64,000 bases of DNA from Linyphia triangularis (Eukaryota > Arthropoda > Arachnida > Araneae > Linyphiidae), in contig OZ021723.1 in NCBI GenBank assembly GCA_963978545.1, forward strand, positions 99,046,002-99,110,001, read 5' to 3'. Below, one piece after another: positions 43,915 through 56,610 of this stretch (position 1 is the first letter of the stretch; each line of letters starts with the position of its first letter). The translations under genes and the position numbers were made by a program. A model generated the notes under the pieces. It was not told the origin of the DNA. It ran no database searches and saw only the letters and a list, made by a program, of their open reading frames with translations.

Positions 43915-46342
43915 AAAAATGCTATACTTGTTTGATTATATAACTGTTATTTTACTGAAAAATTGTTGGCAGTTTTTTGCCGCTATTGACACATGCTTTG
44001 AAAGGAATGTCTGTGTTGAGACCCTTTGTCAGCTTTCTAAGTAATATCCGTATTTTTTAATACTATTTTTTTTTAATTATTCCTAAATTTTTTTAAATTA
44101 CCCGTAAAATTTTTAAAATTGCCCTTAAAATTTCTTGGAATTATCCCTCAAACGTTCGTGAAATTTCAGGAATTATCCATAAAAATTCCGGCCTAATATT
44201 TTTAGGAAACTCACTGCGCTCTCTGTGCTCTTGATGCACCAAGTAATACTATGAAACTGGAAAGAATACAGGCAAATGTCTCTTTGTAAAGGGCAATTCT
44301 ACGAAAATCAGAAATTTGATAAAAAAAAATAAAAAAAATCTTGAAATTTCCTTGTATAAAGGGAGATATAATCAAGAGTTATTATATTGGTGAAAGGGAT
44401 CTGCGACTCAAAATTCTAAAATCTTTATTTTTAGAATTATTTTTCTGAAATTTTTCATGCAGTAATTAATGCGTGATGCTTTGAAACTTAAAAAAACTAT
44501 TTTAAATTTTCAAATTTAAAATATATATTTAAAAAAAAAAAGATATTTCAAAATTTGCTTTTAAAAAAAAAATCACTTCATTTTTGCATAAAATTACTTT
44601 TTATAGTTTTATAGTTTTTATATCAAAAAATTTCTCCATGATCTTTCAATAAAGTAATTACAAAAAAAAATATTTTGTGCAAAAACTGTAATCCATAGTA
44701 TGATGCTAAGCTCCAAAAACTTTTTTAAAACTAGTTAAATAAAAAAAGATATAATTCCTGAAGTCAAATTAAAGAAATATAAATGAAAAATAATTGTGAA
44801 AAGTTTCAGAAATTTATAATAAGTAGTTTTTAAGGGATATCAATTTAAACTCAAAAAACGGGACAAAAATCGTCTCAGATAAGGTAAATTTTATTCTTTT
44901 ATTTTTTATAAATATTATAAAAGGCTGCTGAGCTTTTTTAAATGAATATTAAAAGGTAAAATAAAATGTTATAGAATATAAGTAGCATTATTGCTTTTAC
45001 AACTTGTTAACTGTTATACAATTTAAAACGGGACAAAATAAAATAATTTTAATGCATGTTTTTGATTTTCGTAACAATATTCGTAACGATTTTCGTAAAC
45101 AATAATCTGGCTATGTTTATTTCTGAAAATTAACCTAAATAGAAGAGAGTTTACAACAGTGTGAGGTGTCACCTAATGAATAATTTTGTTTCAGTTCTAA
45201 TAATACAAAGAATTCATTTTATGTTTCGAATCTTCAAAAGATAGATGCAATAAAAGATATTTTGAAGAAAAAAAATGTCTTATTTCATCTCTTAATTGAC
45301 TTCAACAAAAATTAGTAAAGTTGGTTGAACTCAAGTCACTTAAAAAAAAAAAAGGGGGGGGGGGGTGGAGGGGAGGGGGGTAGGGAAATCCAGTTTTGAA
45401 ACATTTGCATAGAATTATATTTATTTAAAAACTCTTAATTCCCTAAATTCCAACTTCAAAGCATTTTAAATCAAGTATGCAAAGCAAAAATAAAAGAAAT
45501 GGTACTTAGAATTTAGATTGTTTATTCTTTTAAGATGCCTTTTCAATATATTAGGTTGTTTATATGTTCAGAATTATACAAATCGACAAATGTATTGTAT
45601 TATTCTCTTTCATTCATTGGAAACTAGTTCCACACGGATGTGACAAAACGATAGTTTTTTTTTTGTTTTTTTTTTTTTGCATGTGGTGAATTCTCTGTTA
45701 GATTTTATTTCATGATATTTGAAAAACAGAGCCATTTCGTAATATATTACAGAGTCCAAGAACTATTTTATATATTTAAGTGATAATTAAAATTCTATTG
45801 AGTTCCACGGATGCGCCATCTCATCTCTACATTTTCTCTGTCAAGTTCAATTACTTGATAAAAACTATTCATGAATAACTATCTGTAGCTTGTTCTTTTG
45901 CATCTAAACAAAACATCTGCCTAACATCTGATTTCGTTATCAAAACAGTATATTACTCCCAACTGCTAAGATTTAATGACACTTTTTTTTTTTTTTTTTA
46001 GTGTACACGGATATGACATATTTCTTTGGTTACAAGGATAAAATTAACGTAAAATTTAAACTTGACTTATAACTATTAGAAATGTGTTTTAAAACATTTC
46101 CTTAACATAAAGATACAGTATAAAGAATTTTAAATGTGTTTAATTTATGAAATATTACTCTTGAGTCCTTTAATAAGTCAATACAGAAAAAGTCAAAATA
46201 ATGTGTGGGGACGTTCCACGGATGTAACATTTCGCTATTTGGGAGTAAAATGTAAGTAATATTTTATTGCAATTTAAAGTTGCAATTAATTATATCCGCC
46301 ATACTGTGGTTGTTAGCATTAAAAAAAAAGTATTTTTATTAG
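43915..46342. other. Long AT-rich unannotated stretch
   Basis: The most AT-rich part of the window, with no gene or repeat family recognised. A G12 run begins at 45354, after an A-run. The words TTCCACGGATG and CCACACGGATG recur near 45630, 45805 and 46215, but without a clear repeat boundary. Confidence 0.45.
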
Positions 46343-46344
46343 TA

Positions 46345-46807
46345 CAGTAGAACCTCGATTAACCGACTTAATTCGGACCGAAGATAGGTCGGATAAGCGA
46401 AAATGCCGGATAATAGAGAGTTGTAAAAAATAATAAAAAGTAAATTATTTTCATTTATTGAAAGCAGGGCTTTTAATTTTTTTTTTTATGACATATTTGT
46501 TGGAAATGAGTCTTTGTTGTCGTAATCTTGATAATCGTTGTTTCGCGGTTCTATCCCGAAGTCTTTTTAAAAGCAATTGTTCAGTTTGATCTGCATATGA
46601 TTATTGCTCTAACCATGTCAGTCCTTTTGAAAAACGGTCAAAAGCCTCACCATTACTTATGCAAATTTAGTGTAAAGGAAATTATTCCGGTTTTAAAAAG
46701 GGCAAATGATTTATTACTCATTTGGGAGATTTTTGATGTCGACTAAAGTATGGTCGGTTAACAGAGAGTTCCGGATGAAAGAGGGACGGTTAATCGAGGT
46801 TCTACTG
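46345..46807 (+). mobile_element. Pogo/Tigger-like MITE
   Basis: Ends CAGTAGAACCTCGATTAACC and GGTTAATCGAGGTTCTACTG are perfect inverted repeats, flanked by TA (46343-46344, 46808-46809). Inside the ends are GGTCGGATAAGCG and GGTCGGTTAACAG, the pattern of pogo-group transposons. The 72-codon frame at 46528-46746 shows no clear transposase motif. Confidence 0.93.
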
Positions 46808-47096
46808 TATATTTTTGTTAATAAACACCAGTTACACAAATTCCTGATTTTCCGTAGAATGAACCCATAAACGTAAAATGATTGTCGTAGGACTGAAAAA
46901 ATGTAGCGGGTGTTACTTTTAGTTTTTCATTTGTAATCAACTTGTTATTAAACTGTCGCTGCTTCTAAACACTTGAAGCCACGTAACATCCTTGAGTCCT
47001 GTTTGCTTCTTGGGCTCTTTGTCATTGTTCACTTACTTAGTGTGTTTCTGAGGTACTTTTGGTTTTTCATTTGGATAATTCGGTAACGTTCCATAC

Positions 47097-47818
47097 TGTT
47101 ACGAATTTTTGTATATTTGTAAGTATTTCGTAGTGTTAATTTTGTAAAGAGGAAAATTTATGTACATCTCGCATAAGGCAGTGCAATAGTTCGTCTTTAT
47201 TTTGCTTCACCGCAATGTATGTCTTAATGCTTGATAACGAGTTTTACAGAGGTAACACTGGGAAGCGAGTTTTGCCAGGAGCAGGGCATTTAACATTATG
47301 GTAATGGCAATCTCGCCAAATTGGCGAGATAGAGCCAAGTTGGCGACGGTTTTGACGACATTTTCGGTCCCCATGTACATGTATAGGACTTTTCGACCAC
47401 GATCTGGAAAGTTCTCCAAATGTCTATCTCTGGAAAATTCACGAAAGTTCCCCTCTCCTATGTAAGACTGGCCGTGAGTCGAGTTGGTTGGTTAGTCAAT
47501 GAGTTGACTGAGTTGAGTCAGTTAGTTGACTGGAATTACTGAGTTTAGATACTGAGTCTCAGTGAGCATTCAGAGTAGTTCCGAAAGCGAACTGTATTGC
47601 ATTGTCTTTTGCGGCGATTTAGCAGTTGTGTGTCAATTTTTTTTTTTTTTTTTAACTGCTGCTTTGTGCTCTTATTGTTGTGAAAAGAGCTGCATTGAGT
47701 CTACTAGAACGAGAAGTTCTGGAGTTGTAAGGTAATCTGTAAAGAATTATATTGGAATAAATTTCTGCAAGTTTTGATCTGCTTTGGCTTCAAATCTTTC
47801 GAACCCATCAACGCAACA
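47097..47818 (+). mobile_element. Solo LTR, copy 6
   Basis: Begins TGTTACGAATTTTTG and ends CATCAACGCAACA, flanked by ATAC and ACAC (one mismatch). The half-site cluster is shortened by a deletion after GGCGACGGTTTT. AATAAA lies near 47755. A T18 run interrupts TGTGTCAA...AACTGC. Confidence 0.88.
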
Positions 47819-47822
47819 ACAC

Positions 47823-48568
47823 AATGTGTTTCTCTTAATATGCATGCTTTTTTGTGCTTTCACCAGGATGTGTACTTGGTGCTCTTGGTCTTCAATCCAG
47901 TTAGTTTTGTAGAAGGTTCTCATTTGTATAATTAAATTTTATTGATGTTATATTGTATATTTGAAGAAAAGATGAATCTGGTTTTGTTCTTATTCTTATT
48001 TGCAACTTTGCCACTAAGAAAATTGTGCAATCTTTTATTGTCGTAAAATAATTTTACGCCCTCAACTTAATCTTTTGTTTGAACCGAAGTTTCAGAATAT
48101 TAAAGATAAACTATCATGACACTGTGAACACGCTGTCGCATAATTTAACTTTAATGAAATGGTTTTTGTGTGTAAGTGCTTTGAGATGTATACAATTGTT
48201 GAACAATCAATTACACTTTATCAGTGATGCAGCGTACAGTTTTCTTTGGTATCCGCCGATGACCATCAAAAGCTAAACTATATTTGGCCAAAAAAGTAAA
48301 CTTTGAGCAGGTTTTCTTTAAGATTCTTTTTGTTCAAAAATATTTTTTTATTCTATAGAATTTCTAGACACTTTCTTCAGAATGGCATTTTTGTTTTTAA
48401 TTTTCTTCGCTTTAAAAACTAGGATTTTCGATTGCGACTTTCTTTGCCGCATTAACTAACTTATGCATTTTGACTTGCCCCTAACATCTTTTATTTGTAC
48501 AAAAACAAAATTAAAAAATTTTCAGGTTTTATTCTAATCGCATGCTATCGAGGGGTAGATTTCAATTA
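47823..48568. other. Unannotated stretch
   Basis: No repeat family or supported gene. The 65-codon plus frame at 48079-48276 has no recognised domain. Confidence 0.4.
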
Positions 48569-48573
48569 TTAAG

Positions 48574-49612
48574 CTGGGTTCCCACGGTCATTAAAAGTGC
48601 TTAAAATTTTTGAACTTGTTTTCAAGGCCTAGAAAGTGCTTGAAAATGCTTAGAGGTGCTTAAAAGTCCTTAATTTTTGCAGATGTTGTCCAAATGCAAA
48701 ATTTATAAAAATTCAACTCGGACTTGCTATCCCCGCGTGATCGCCACTTTATCTGCACCGTATCGGTATTTTTCGACGTATTTGTATTACGCTTCCACCA
48801 ACTTGTAACAGTCCGAGAGGCGACTGCAATTTTTGGACCCCATCGAACATCATTCTGAATTTTTTATAGAAATTGGAGATAAGTGAGTAGATTACGAATC
48901 CACTGGTCTGCCGTGGCAGAAATGGCCGAAACTGATCAAAAATCGACTTGGAATGAGTTGAACTAAAATCCGATTGCCAAATAAGTCATAACTTGCCAAA
49001 AAGAGAACAAATTTTTTCGTCTGGCAACCCTACCTTTTGATTTTCAATGAGAAAAAGCGCAAACGATTTCTGATCTCTGGCTTGGAAAATTTGTATCTTT
49101 TAAAAGTAAGCCAAATTGGCGACATCAGCTACGTCATCCGTGACGTAATGTTTATTGCCAACTTGGCTCCCTTTTAACAGAAGCAAGTAGACCGTCGCCA
49201 GATATCTGAATCGTCTGCAACCTTCTTAATTGATAATTAAAGAGTGAGGGTTACCAAATTTAAAAAAATGCTCATTATTTGGCAAGTTATGGCTCATTTG
49301 GCAATTGGATTTAGTTCAACTTATTAAAAGTCGATTTTTGACCAGTTTCGGCCATTTTTTCCACGGCAGACCAGTGGATTCGTAATCTACTCACTTTTCT
49401 CTAATTTCTATAAAAAAATCAGAATGATGTTCGATGGGGTCCAAAAATTGCAGTCGCCTCTCAGTCTATAACTCTTTTGGTAGAATATACTTTATTAAAA
49501 TTTTAAATACAGACATGATGCCTGAAAACGAATTTTCAAAGGTCCTTAAAAACATTAATTAGGTCCTTAAAAGTCATTGATTTCCATTCTGTGATTTGAG
49601 TTTGGAATCCTG
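48574..49612 (+). mobile_element. Family D element split by family C
   Basis: Outer parts 48574-48809 and 49469-49612 form one family D element. Left end CTGGGTTCCCACGG, right end TTTGGAATCCTG, with the 5-bp duplication TTAAG (48569-48573, 49613-49617). The uninterrupted copy at 2601-3002 reads ACTTGTAACTGTTTTGG at the point where family C sits here. Confidence 0.9.
48810..49468. mobile_element. Family C long-TIR element, copy 3
   Basis: Inverted ends GTCCGAGAGGCGACTGC and GCAGTCGCCTCTCAGTC; long arms as in the other copies. It lies inside family D, with TAAC on both sides (48806-48809, 49469-49472); TA alone is also possible as the duplication. Confidence 0.92.
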
Positions 49613-49877
49613 TTAAGTGTCACCAAATTGTACATGCTTGCTATTTAGATCTATAGATGTGAACTAGCTAACCTAAGACTAAAGAAGTACGCTGTGGCGA
49701 TATGTGAACCGTTTCAGTACGCCCCCAATTAGCTGCGAAATAATCCATTACCATTTGACGTCATTGATCTCAAAGGAGAAAAGTTGTGTTGACAGGGTAT
49801 TTTTTTCTGTACCAAGTTAGATGTACCTTTTTAATTAGTTTTTTTTTCAATATAAGGAATTTATTTAATTCTTTCTT

Positions 49878-50344
49878 CTTCTTCTTCTTATCAAGGCCTA
49901 TGGGGACTAAGGCACCTCTGCTTAAGCATTTTGTACCAACCCCATATCCCGTACATATCGGTAGTGGGCAGTACTGCACAGGATGTAAGCGCACACTCGC
50001 AAGAGGGAGTGCACAAGTCTACCTATAGCCACCGAAGAGTTCATTTCTACCTCTTTCGGTAGCTACCCGATAGATGGCAGCACTACCTACCGTATGTGGA
50101 ACTTCTTAATTTAGAGGCAGTACCAAGCAGAAGATTCCACCAGAAGACTTGGCTTTGCCACCCCCAGAGGTATTGATTTGTATGGGAACTTGGAGGACTT
50201 TGCGACCATGACTGATTTAACGTGCTCCAGTCACCATTAGCGAACACGGCGGTCTTTAGTCGGTCCCAGGCCCGAACTCGCAACCTCAGGGCTCGCAACC
50301 TTCTAGTTGCGAGAACGATACTCTCCCGACTGGGCTACGCGGCC
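49878..50344 (-). mobile_element. tRNA-derived SINE, third type, with AAG tail
   Basis: On the minus strand it starts with a tRNA-like head (GGCCGCGTAGCCCAGTCGGG, AGAGTATCGTTCTCGC, then GAGTTCGGGCC as a weak B box) and ends in GAAGAAGAAGAAGAA. Flanked by the 13-bp duplication TTAATTCTTTCTT (49865-49877, 50345-50357). ~467 bp. The plus frame at 49786-50028 is not a gene. Confidence 0.9.
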
Positions 50345-50357
50345 TTAATTCTTTCTT

Positions 50358-51006
50358 AATATTTTACCTAAATTTAAACATTTTAGCCCAAAACTTACAA
50401 ATGTCGACAGAGGACAATAACTGCCAAATTTTGGACGATCTAAAACGCTACTAAAATTAAAAAGCGTGTGAACAGAGGTCAACGCACCTCCTTACTACTT
50501 GTGGGGAGTTAGGTATGAGGCTCAGAACTTATTGATGACTTCTACAAAAATTATTCTTACAAAGAGTAGTTCTTGGACACTGCTCTGTGTGGGGGATGTT
50601 TGACAAAAAACTGCGGAATAGTAGTGCCACAAAATCATCACACAATGTTGAGGAATTCGTATGTTGAGGATAAAGACGCTTACGCAAACAGACCCTATTG
50701 TTAGGTAGCCAAATCCCTTTTTCTCGGAATTGCATACGCAACGAAATTGAAGAAACCAGCTTCAGTTCCCTTCTTTACACACTCTTTCAATTCCCGCAGC
50801 ATACAAGTCTACAAAGTTAATCTGTTTTAAGATCCAGTCATCCAAACATCATTTTAACTTTTTCAAATTCCCACTTTTATGCGTTCTCGTACTTCTCAGT
50901 TGATTGCGGAAAACCCAAACATAGCGTTGTTCTTTTGTAGGTATAGTACCAAGTTTAATTTGTTGAAGATTTTCATCACGATGGCTTTGTGCGGCATCTA
51001 TATATA
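50358..51006. other. Unannotated stretch
   Basis: No repeat family or supported gene; somewhat less AT-rich than its surroundings. Confidence 0.4.
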
Positions 51007-51806
51007 CAGGGTTTCCGCGCATATGGAAAGTCATGAATTTGGACATTTGGGTAAATTTTCTCATGGGAGGGCCATGATTTTGAGAAGAAAAAAAAAATGG
51101 TCGCAAGTCAGGGAAATATAGTAAATTTCACGGATTTCTGGACATATTCAGTAAAATCATATAACTATGACATCATGAACGCCGTAATCGCTATTCAACT
51201 CATTGAAAATTCATGTTTTTTATTTACGTTTTGACGGAAACAACGGTCACAGTTAAAAAACCGCGGCCAATGAAAACATTTCTGTTCTCCAAGTTTGTGA
51301 CACTACACGAGTAAAGTGTCATAGGTGGGGGGGAAAAAAAAATCAAAAAATAAAAAAAAAATCAAAAAAAAAAAATCACACTATTAGAACTGAAATGAAC
51401 AGTTTTGATAAGCTTGTTTACATTTTTTGGAAAAAAAAATCATTGTTGATTTCAAAACATTTTTGATGATATAATTTATTATTATTGACTTATTATTTCT
51501 TCAAATATTTCTTTATTTGTAAAGATTGATTAGCTTTTTTAACACTGAAATATCAAAGAACGGAAAATTACTTTTCCATTTTTCTTCTGATTTGGAAGTT
51601 ACTGAAACAAGGATTTTTTTCTTAATTTAAAATAAAACTTTATAAAAATCATTTTATGATAGATTTATTTACTTACTATATTCGCGTTAGTAAAATTCAT
51701 ATAGGATTTTTTTTTTTTTTATTTGAATTAATGAGCCATGGAAAATTATTTGCTTCAGTCTTGGAAAGTCATGTATTTGTGACATTTTATTTTGGCAGAA
51801 ACCCTG
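51007..51806. mobile_element. TIR element, CAGGGTTTC ends
   Basis: Left end CAGGGTTTCCGCGCATATGG, right end GGCAGAAACCCTG. Sub-terminal AAGTCATGAATTTGG and GAAAGTCATGTATTTGTGAC are shared between the ends. The middle is AT-rich and non-coding. The target duplication is unclear. It may be related to families D and E. Confidence 0.65.
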
Positions 51807-52820
51807 TTTATAGTTTTCGATGCAAATGTCTTTCTACAGTCTGCATTTTAAAATAAGTGGCTATTGGCTTGATGTTTCTTTGTTTTTGGACATCGCACTT
51901 GGGGTTGATATTAACATACACGGGGCTATTCTCTCAAGTTATCGGCCGCATTCTTTTGTTGACAACTGATTTTAAAGACTGATATCTAAAAAATCCATCT
52001 TGCACTCTCTTGCAAGTAGAATTATAAACGTTGAAAAAGCCGAAATCCTAATTTCTGTTTTTACGATTTCGTTGATTAGTCTATGTCATGCTGTTTTAGG
52101 TTATCTGAAGTGCCTTATAAATTGAAAATAACCCTATTTCATTATCTGCTAATGCGAGATACTACCATGCAATTAAAAAACAAAACAAAACGTGTATTTA
52201 ATGTAGATTGCAGGTACCTACTCACCAAATTTCAAGGTTTTATACAAAGTAGTTTCTAAATGCACTGGGCTAGAATATTGTAACATAGCGAGTATAGGGA
52301 ATGATCTTTACTAGACTGCCTCTTAAAAAAGGCAACAATTCCCCTTTAGAAAAAGCAGTACTAAAACTCAGAAGCGAAAAAAAAAACACGTCAATATACA
52401 ACACTTCTTGTATAAAACAAGAACAGGGGAACGCTAACAACTCCGCCTCGATGCGAGTCGGTCAAATTCAATCGGGTTTCTTGTTGCCGAAACTACAAAA
52501 TAACTTTCATGAATGATATAAAGGAAACAGCAGTGGCCTCTGCTACAACACCGATAAATCAATTTCTTCCCTCGACCCGTTCCATATGGATTGTAGGCAC
52601 CTTCGTTTCTTGTTTTTTTTTTGTTTTGTTTTTTCTTCTCTCTCTCTCTTGCAACGAAATCTCATTTCTGATGCAGTTGTGTTTGTCGGGAAAAAGGCCA
52701 ACTTTGAAAAAGGTGGAGGTAACCTTGTTCTTGCATTTCTTTCTGGGAAGGCTAAAGGATCTCTGTATTGCGATTTTTTTACTTTTAATCACCCGATATG
52801 TAGCATAAGGTACAAAAGTA
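51807..52820. other. Unannotated stretch
   Basis: No repeat family recognised. Overlapping frames at 52509-52840 on both strands contradict each other and show no domain. Confidence 0.4.
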
Positions 52821-52823
52821 TTA

Positions 52824-53474
52824 GACTGCGAGGCGACTGAAATTTTTGGACCCCATCGAACAGCATTCTGAATTTTTTTTGGAGAAAAGTGAGTAGATTA
52901 TAAATCCACTGGTCTGCCGTGGCAAAAATGGCCGAAACTGGTCAAAAATCGACTTTTAATAAGTTGAACTAAATCCAATCGCCAAATGCGCCGTAACTTG
53001 CCAAATAATTAGCCCTTTTTTTTTATTTGGTAACCCTCACTCTCTAATTTTCAATTAAGAAAGTTGCAGACGATTCGGATGTGTGGCTGTGGCGTACTTG
53101 CATCTCTCACAAATGAGCCAAATTGGCAATGAACATTACGTCACTGATGACGTAACTGATGTCGCCAATTTGGCTTACTTTTAAAAGATACAAGTTTCCG
53201 GAGCCAGAGATCAGAAAACGTTTGCGCTTTTTTTTCATTGAAAATCAAAATGCAGTGGGTTGCCAGATGAAAAAGTTTGTTCTCTTTTTGGCGAGTTATG
53301 ACAATATGGTAATATCATTTTAGTTCAACTCATTCCAAGTCGATTTTCGATCAGTTTCGGCCATTTTTCACACGGCAGACCAGTGGATTCGTAATCTACT
53401 TACTTTTCTCCAATTTCTACAAAAAATTCATAATGATGTTCGATGGAGTCCCAAAAATTGCAGTCGCCTTCTGT
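52824..53474. mobile_element. Family C long-TIR element, copy 4
   Basis: Left end TA then GACTGCGAGGCGACTG. The right end CAGTCGCCTTCTG is decayed. The middle contains CATTACGTCACTGATGACGT and AACTGATGTCGCCAATTTGG as in copy 2. A family B fragment follows directly. Confidence 0.87.
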
Positions 53475-53477
53475 CAA

Positions 53478-53930
53478 ATAAAAAAAAAAATGTGTTTGGT
53501 TGTTTCATTTCTACACGTTTTGGGACGTCCCGAGTTCAAAACAGAAGTCAATGAAAATTGTTCTGTGTGTGTTTCGGTGGTCAGCATAACTCCCGAACAT
53601 ATTTACCTATGATGTTCAACTTTTGTATACGGGTTAGTTGTGGCCATGGGACCTGTCATTACGGTTTTCGTTAAAATTGATCATGCTCATAAGGTACCGC
53701 TTTTGATTAATTTATGTTTTTCAGAAATTCCTAATAAAACGGATACAAGGATTTTGATCAGAATCACTGTAGTAATGCCTTTTAAGGGATTTTAAACATC
53801 CCTACCTCCGAAGTTCCCTTAAAAATTAGCTAAAAGCGTTTTTTTCCCCCCATAGTTTTTTTCTTCCGAGCTTTGCCCATCCATGACTGTTTCTCTTCCA
53901 TTTCAGTACCGCGTAAGGATGAATGTAATA
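53478..53930 (+). mobile_element. Family B element, right end missing
   Basis: Contains CTACACGTTTTGGGACGTCC, CAGCATAACTCCCGAACATA and CATGCTCATAAGGTACC; similarity ends near CCATGACTGTTTCTCTTCC, before the CTAG end. Confidence 0.75.
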
Positions 53931-53935
53931 ATTAT

Positions 53936-55250
53936 GTTTCTTTCATTTCAAATCTTTTTATCTTTTCCTCTAAGTACATTAGATAAAGTTCAACTAAAAG
54001 CTTTTGTCAGTTTAGATTCAACCGAATTAAATTTGTTTGCAATGTTTTCGTAGCAGTATTACGATTTGAATAAAATAACACCGTTTTAAATAATATCGTT
54101 CACAACGAATTATTAATTTCCACGTACAAATCGTGCGACACGTTAGTGTTTACTTCTCAAGTAAACAATGCAGCTCTTTAAAATTGCTGTCGTGTTTTCC
54201 GGGCCTCATTTGACATTTCCTAAAGCTAAAATAGTACAAAGGGAGAAAAAAAAACACACACACAAAATCCGTTGTTAGTGACATGTCTGGCTTGAAAAAG
54301 TGACCACAAAAGAACCGCTAAACTCAACAATGCGAAAATGGTCCTTTTTTTCATGTCCCTGAAGAATTGATGATGGAATTTCAAAAACCTGGTCGGGAAA
54401 AAAAAACAAAAAAAAAACTAACCTTTAAAGAGGATTAACTTGGAAAAACGAATTTTATTTCTTTTTAATCTCCCTCCCATACACGAACACTTTCACTGTA
54501 ACTGCAACAATCAAACAAAAACAAAGAAGAAAAAATGGCGCCGAAAATAAACTTTAAAGAACGCGCGTAAACGGATTGTTAGTAACCGTTAGAAAACAAT
54601 GGAACTTTTTTTTTCCCCTCTCGTCCTTTTCAAACCCAGAGTCAATGCTGTGGAGTTTAGTTGTAGTAGAGCTAACAATCCGCAGAGGGGTTTGTCAGAC
54701 TATTCTTCTCTTTTTCCCGAGATGCTCTCGTCTGACGTGAAATCGTGATCCGTGTTCGGAAAAGAAAAAAAAAAAAAGGAAAAAAGAATGCCACCTTGTG
54801 TGTTTGCAATTTAAGGATAGGATAACATTAGAATAAAAAAAAAGAAGAAAAGAGATTAATGAAAATTTTAAGGGTACTTTGCAGTTTTACATCATTAAAA
54901 TTTCTCACGCTTTGCGAAAAGAGGAGAAAAACCCAATGGGAAATGAACTAACAAGGAATACGAAAGAAGTTTGGGGAATAATTAATAGAAGATTTAGATT
55001 TTTTTTTTATGGGAAAATCTTTTTTTTTTTTTTTAATGTTTATATTTACCTATTGTTGTGTTCGTTTGCTGCTTACGAAGTTTTTTTTTTTTTTTTAAAT
55101 CGGGTAATATTTTTGTTTTTCCCTTTGCTTGTTGTGGCTTATCAAAATATGCGGTGTAACGAGGGAATTTAGTCTATCTCTTGAGAGTGGAATGTGTGTT
55201 TTGTTACAAAGGCTAAAACCTAATTGAGCGTTTGTTATCCCGACGGTGAG
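53936..55250. other. Unannotated stretch downstream of the candidate exon
   Basis: No repeat family recognised. It lies 3' of the candidate minus-strand gene end and may be intergenic. Many A- and T-runs. The 97-codon plus frame at 54879-55172 is driven by T-runs. Confidence 0.4.
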
Positions 55251-55584
55251 ATAGGGAAAATAAAATGTTTATTCAACATTTTCCCTTTATTCCTTTTAAT
55301 ATATTCCCCTCACAAACGACGTGTTTACGGTCTTTTCCAACTACAGATTTTTTTTTCTTTTCTGAATATCTCTTCGACCTTAAAATAGAGCACTGGTAAT
55401 GACGTCAATTTTATGAAGGTTACCATTCCAGTGAACTTCATCAGCCAATAGAGTACCCATGTCCTCAACCACGTGACTGCCGTTGCTCTCGAATGGTTTC
55501 CCAGTGGCATATGACGTAGCACCACGCATTGCTTCTATTGGAGAGATCATTAGAGCTAAAGCAATCACATTGGCAACCTGAGAT
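55250..55584 (-). CDS. Candidate 3'-terminal exon of an unknown gene
   Basis: On the minus strand a good acceptor (TGTATTTTTTACAG) ends at 55585, and the exon begins A|TCT CAG GTT. The frame stays open for 68 codons to TAA at 55380-55382. The peptide includes VIALALMISPIEAMRGATSY, ESNGSHVVEDMG and LADEVHWNGNLHKIDV, ending ITSALF. Its composition is protein-like and not low-complexity, unlike almost every other open frame here. AATAAA signals follow at 55291-55286 and 55273-55268, about 90-110 bases past the stop. Coding part is 55380-55584; the rest is the presumed 3' UTR, with its end estimated. I do not recognise the family. Upstream exons were not found with confidence within the window. 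Confidence 0.55.
55268..55291 (-). terminator. Two polyadenylation signals
   Basis: Two AATAAA hexamers on the minus strand (55286-55291 and 55268-55273) lie downstream of the stop codon of the candidate exon, at normal spacing for a short 3' UTR. Confidence 0.5.
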
Positions 55585-55886
55585 CTGTAAAAAATACAAC
55601 AGAGTTTTATTTAGGTAAGAGTACTGACTTGGTAGTCGGCAGCCATCGGATGTCATTTCCAATGCTGGTATAATACCAGTTGGCCGTCAAGGGACACATG
55701 CTCTTTTGCACAGAAAAAGTTATATAAATTCATATTGAAAATCTAAACAAGAAAATTGCACCATAGCAAGAAAAAAAATGTATTAACTCACAATCAAGAA
55801 AAAAGAGGTTATTTCTGAGTCATAACCATGAACCATTTCACTTGAACTTTCGAATCGACCAAAATCGTTTGTTTTAGGTTTTAATA

Positions 55887-56608
55887 CAGGGTGTTCAGAA
55901 ACTATCGCATGTCCTGTGTATTTTCACAGTTTTAAAATGAATAATATTTGCAATTAGAAGTAGGGTCCGCAAATCAATATTTATTGAGATATTGCCACTC
56001 AGAGTTAACCAATTAAATTTTTACCATCCATTTCTGAAAACTCCCTTCATTTTACCTTTTAACTTCGGAAGTTACCAGAAATTTTTTATTTTCCTGATTG
56101 AAAAAAAATATATATATATTTAAATGAGCGTGGATAAAACAACTAAGAAATAAGAATTTGAAGTGTACTTCTGTTTTTCTTTCTATCACTTTTTGGGTAA
56201 CATTTGAATAAAAAATATTTACAATTAATAATTGATGAAAATATATTTAGATTTGAAATGCTAACTTTTCATATAGGAATTATGTACATTTGGAAATTTG
56301 AGTTTCAAATCGTGAATATAATGAAACATGCTATTGGCGTCAAATCAATCGCCAATTCGATGTGGGTGGTATTTAAGACCTTTCATTGGAAAGGCGTGGA
56401 CAACTTGTATTTTATTCACTGTCATTAATGCGTTTGGGATTGGTATTTCGTTTTTTATCCTTACGCTGTTAAAAGGGGTCACTACTTGAAACTTTTTTAG
56501 ACCCCTAAATGTTCATTTCCGACCCCGATAATAAATTGCAAATATTTTTTTATTTTTTTTCTGGAATACGCGGATAATAAGGAAATGCTGTCGTTTCTGA
56601 ATACCCTG
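55887..56608. mobile_element. TA-flanked TIR element
   Basis: Ends CAGGGTGTTCAGAAAC and GTTTCTGAATACCCTG are inverted repeats with one mismatch, extending inward imperfectly (TATCGCAT/ATGCTGTC). Flanked by TA (55885-55886, 56609-56610). 722 bp, non-coding; possibly a Tc1/mariner-type MITE. It would lie in an intron of the candidate minus-strand gene. Confidence 0.88.
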
Positions 56609-56610
56609 TA

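Noticed and set aside
52509..52840. Membrane protein suggested by hydrophobic open frames
   Set aside because: Hydrophobicity comes from T-rich runs; three overlapping frames on both strands are equally open.
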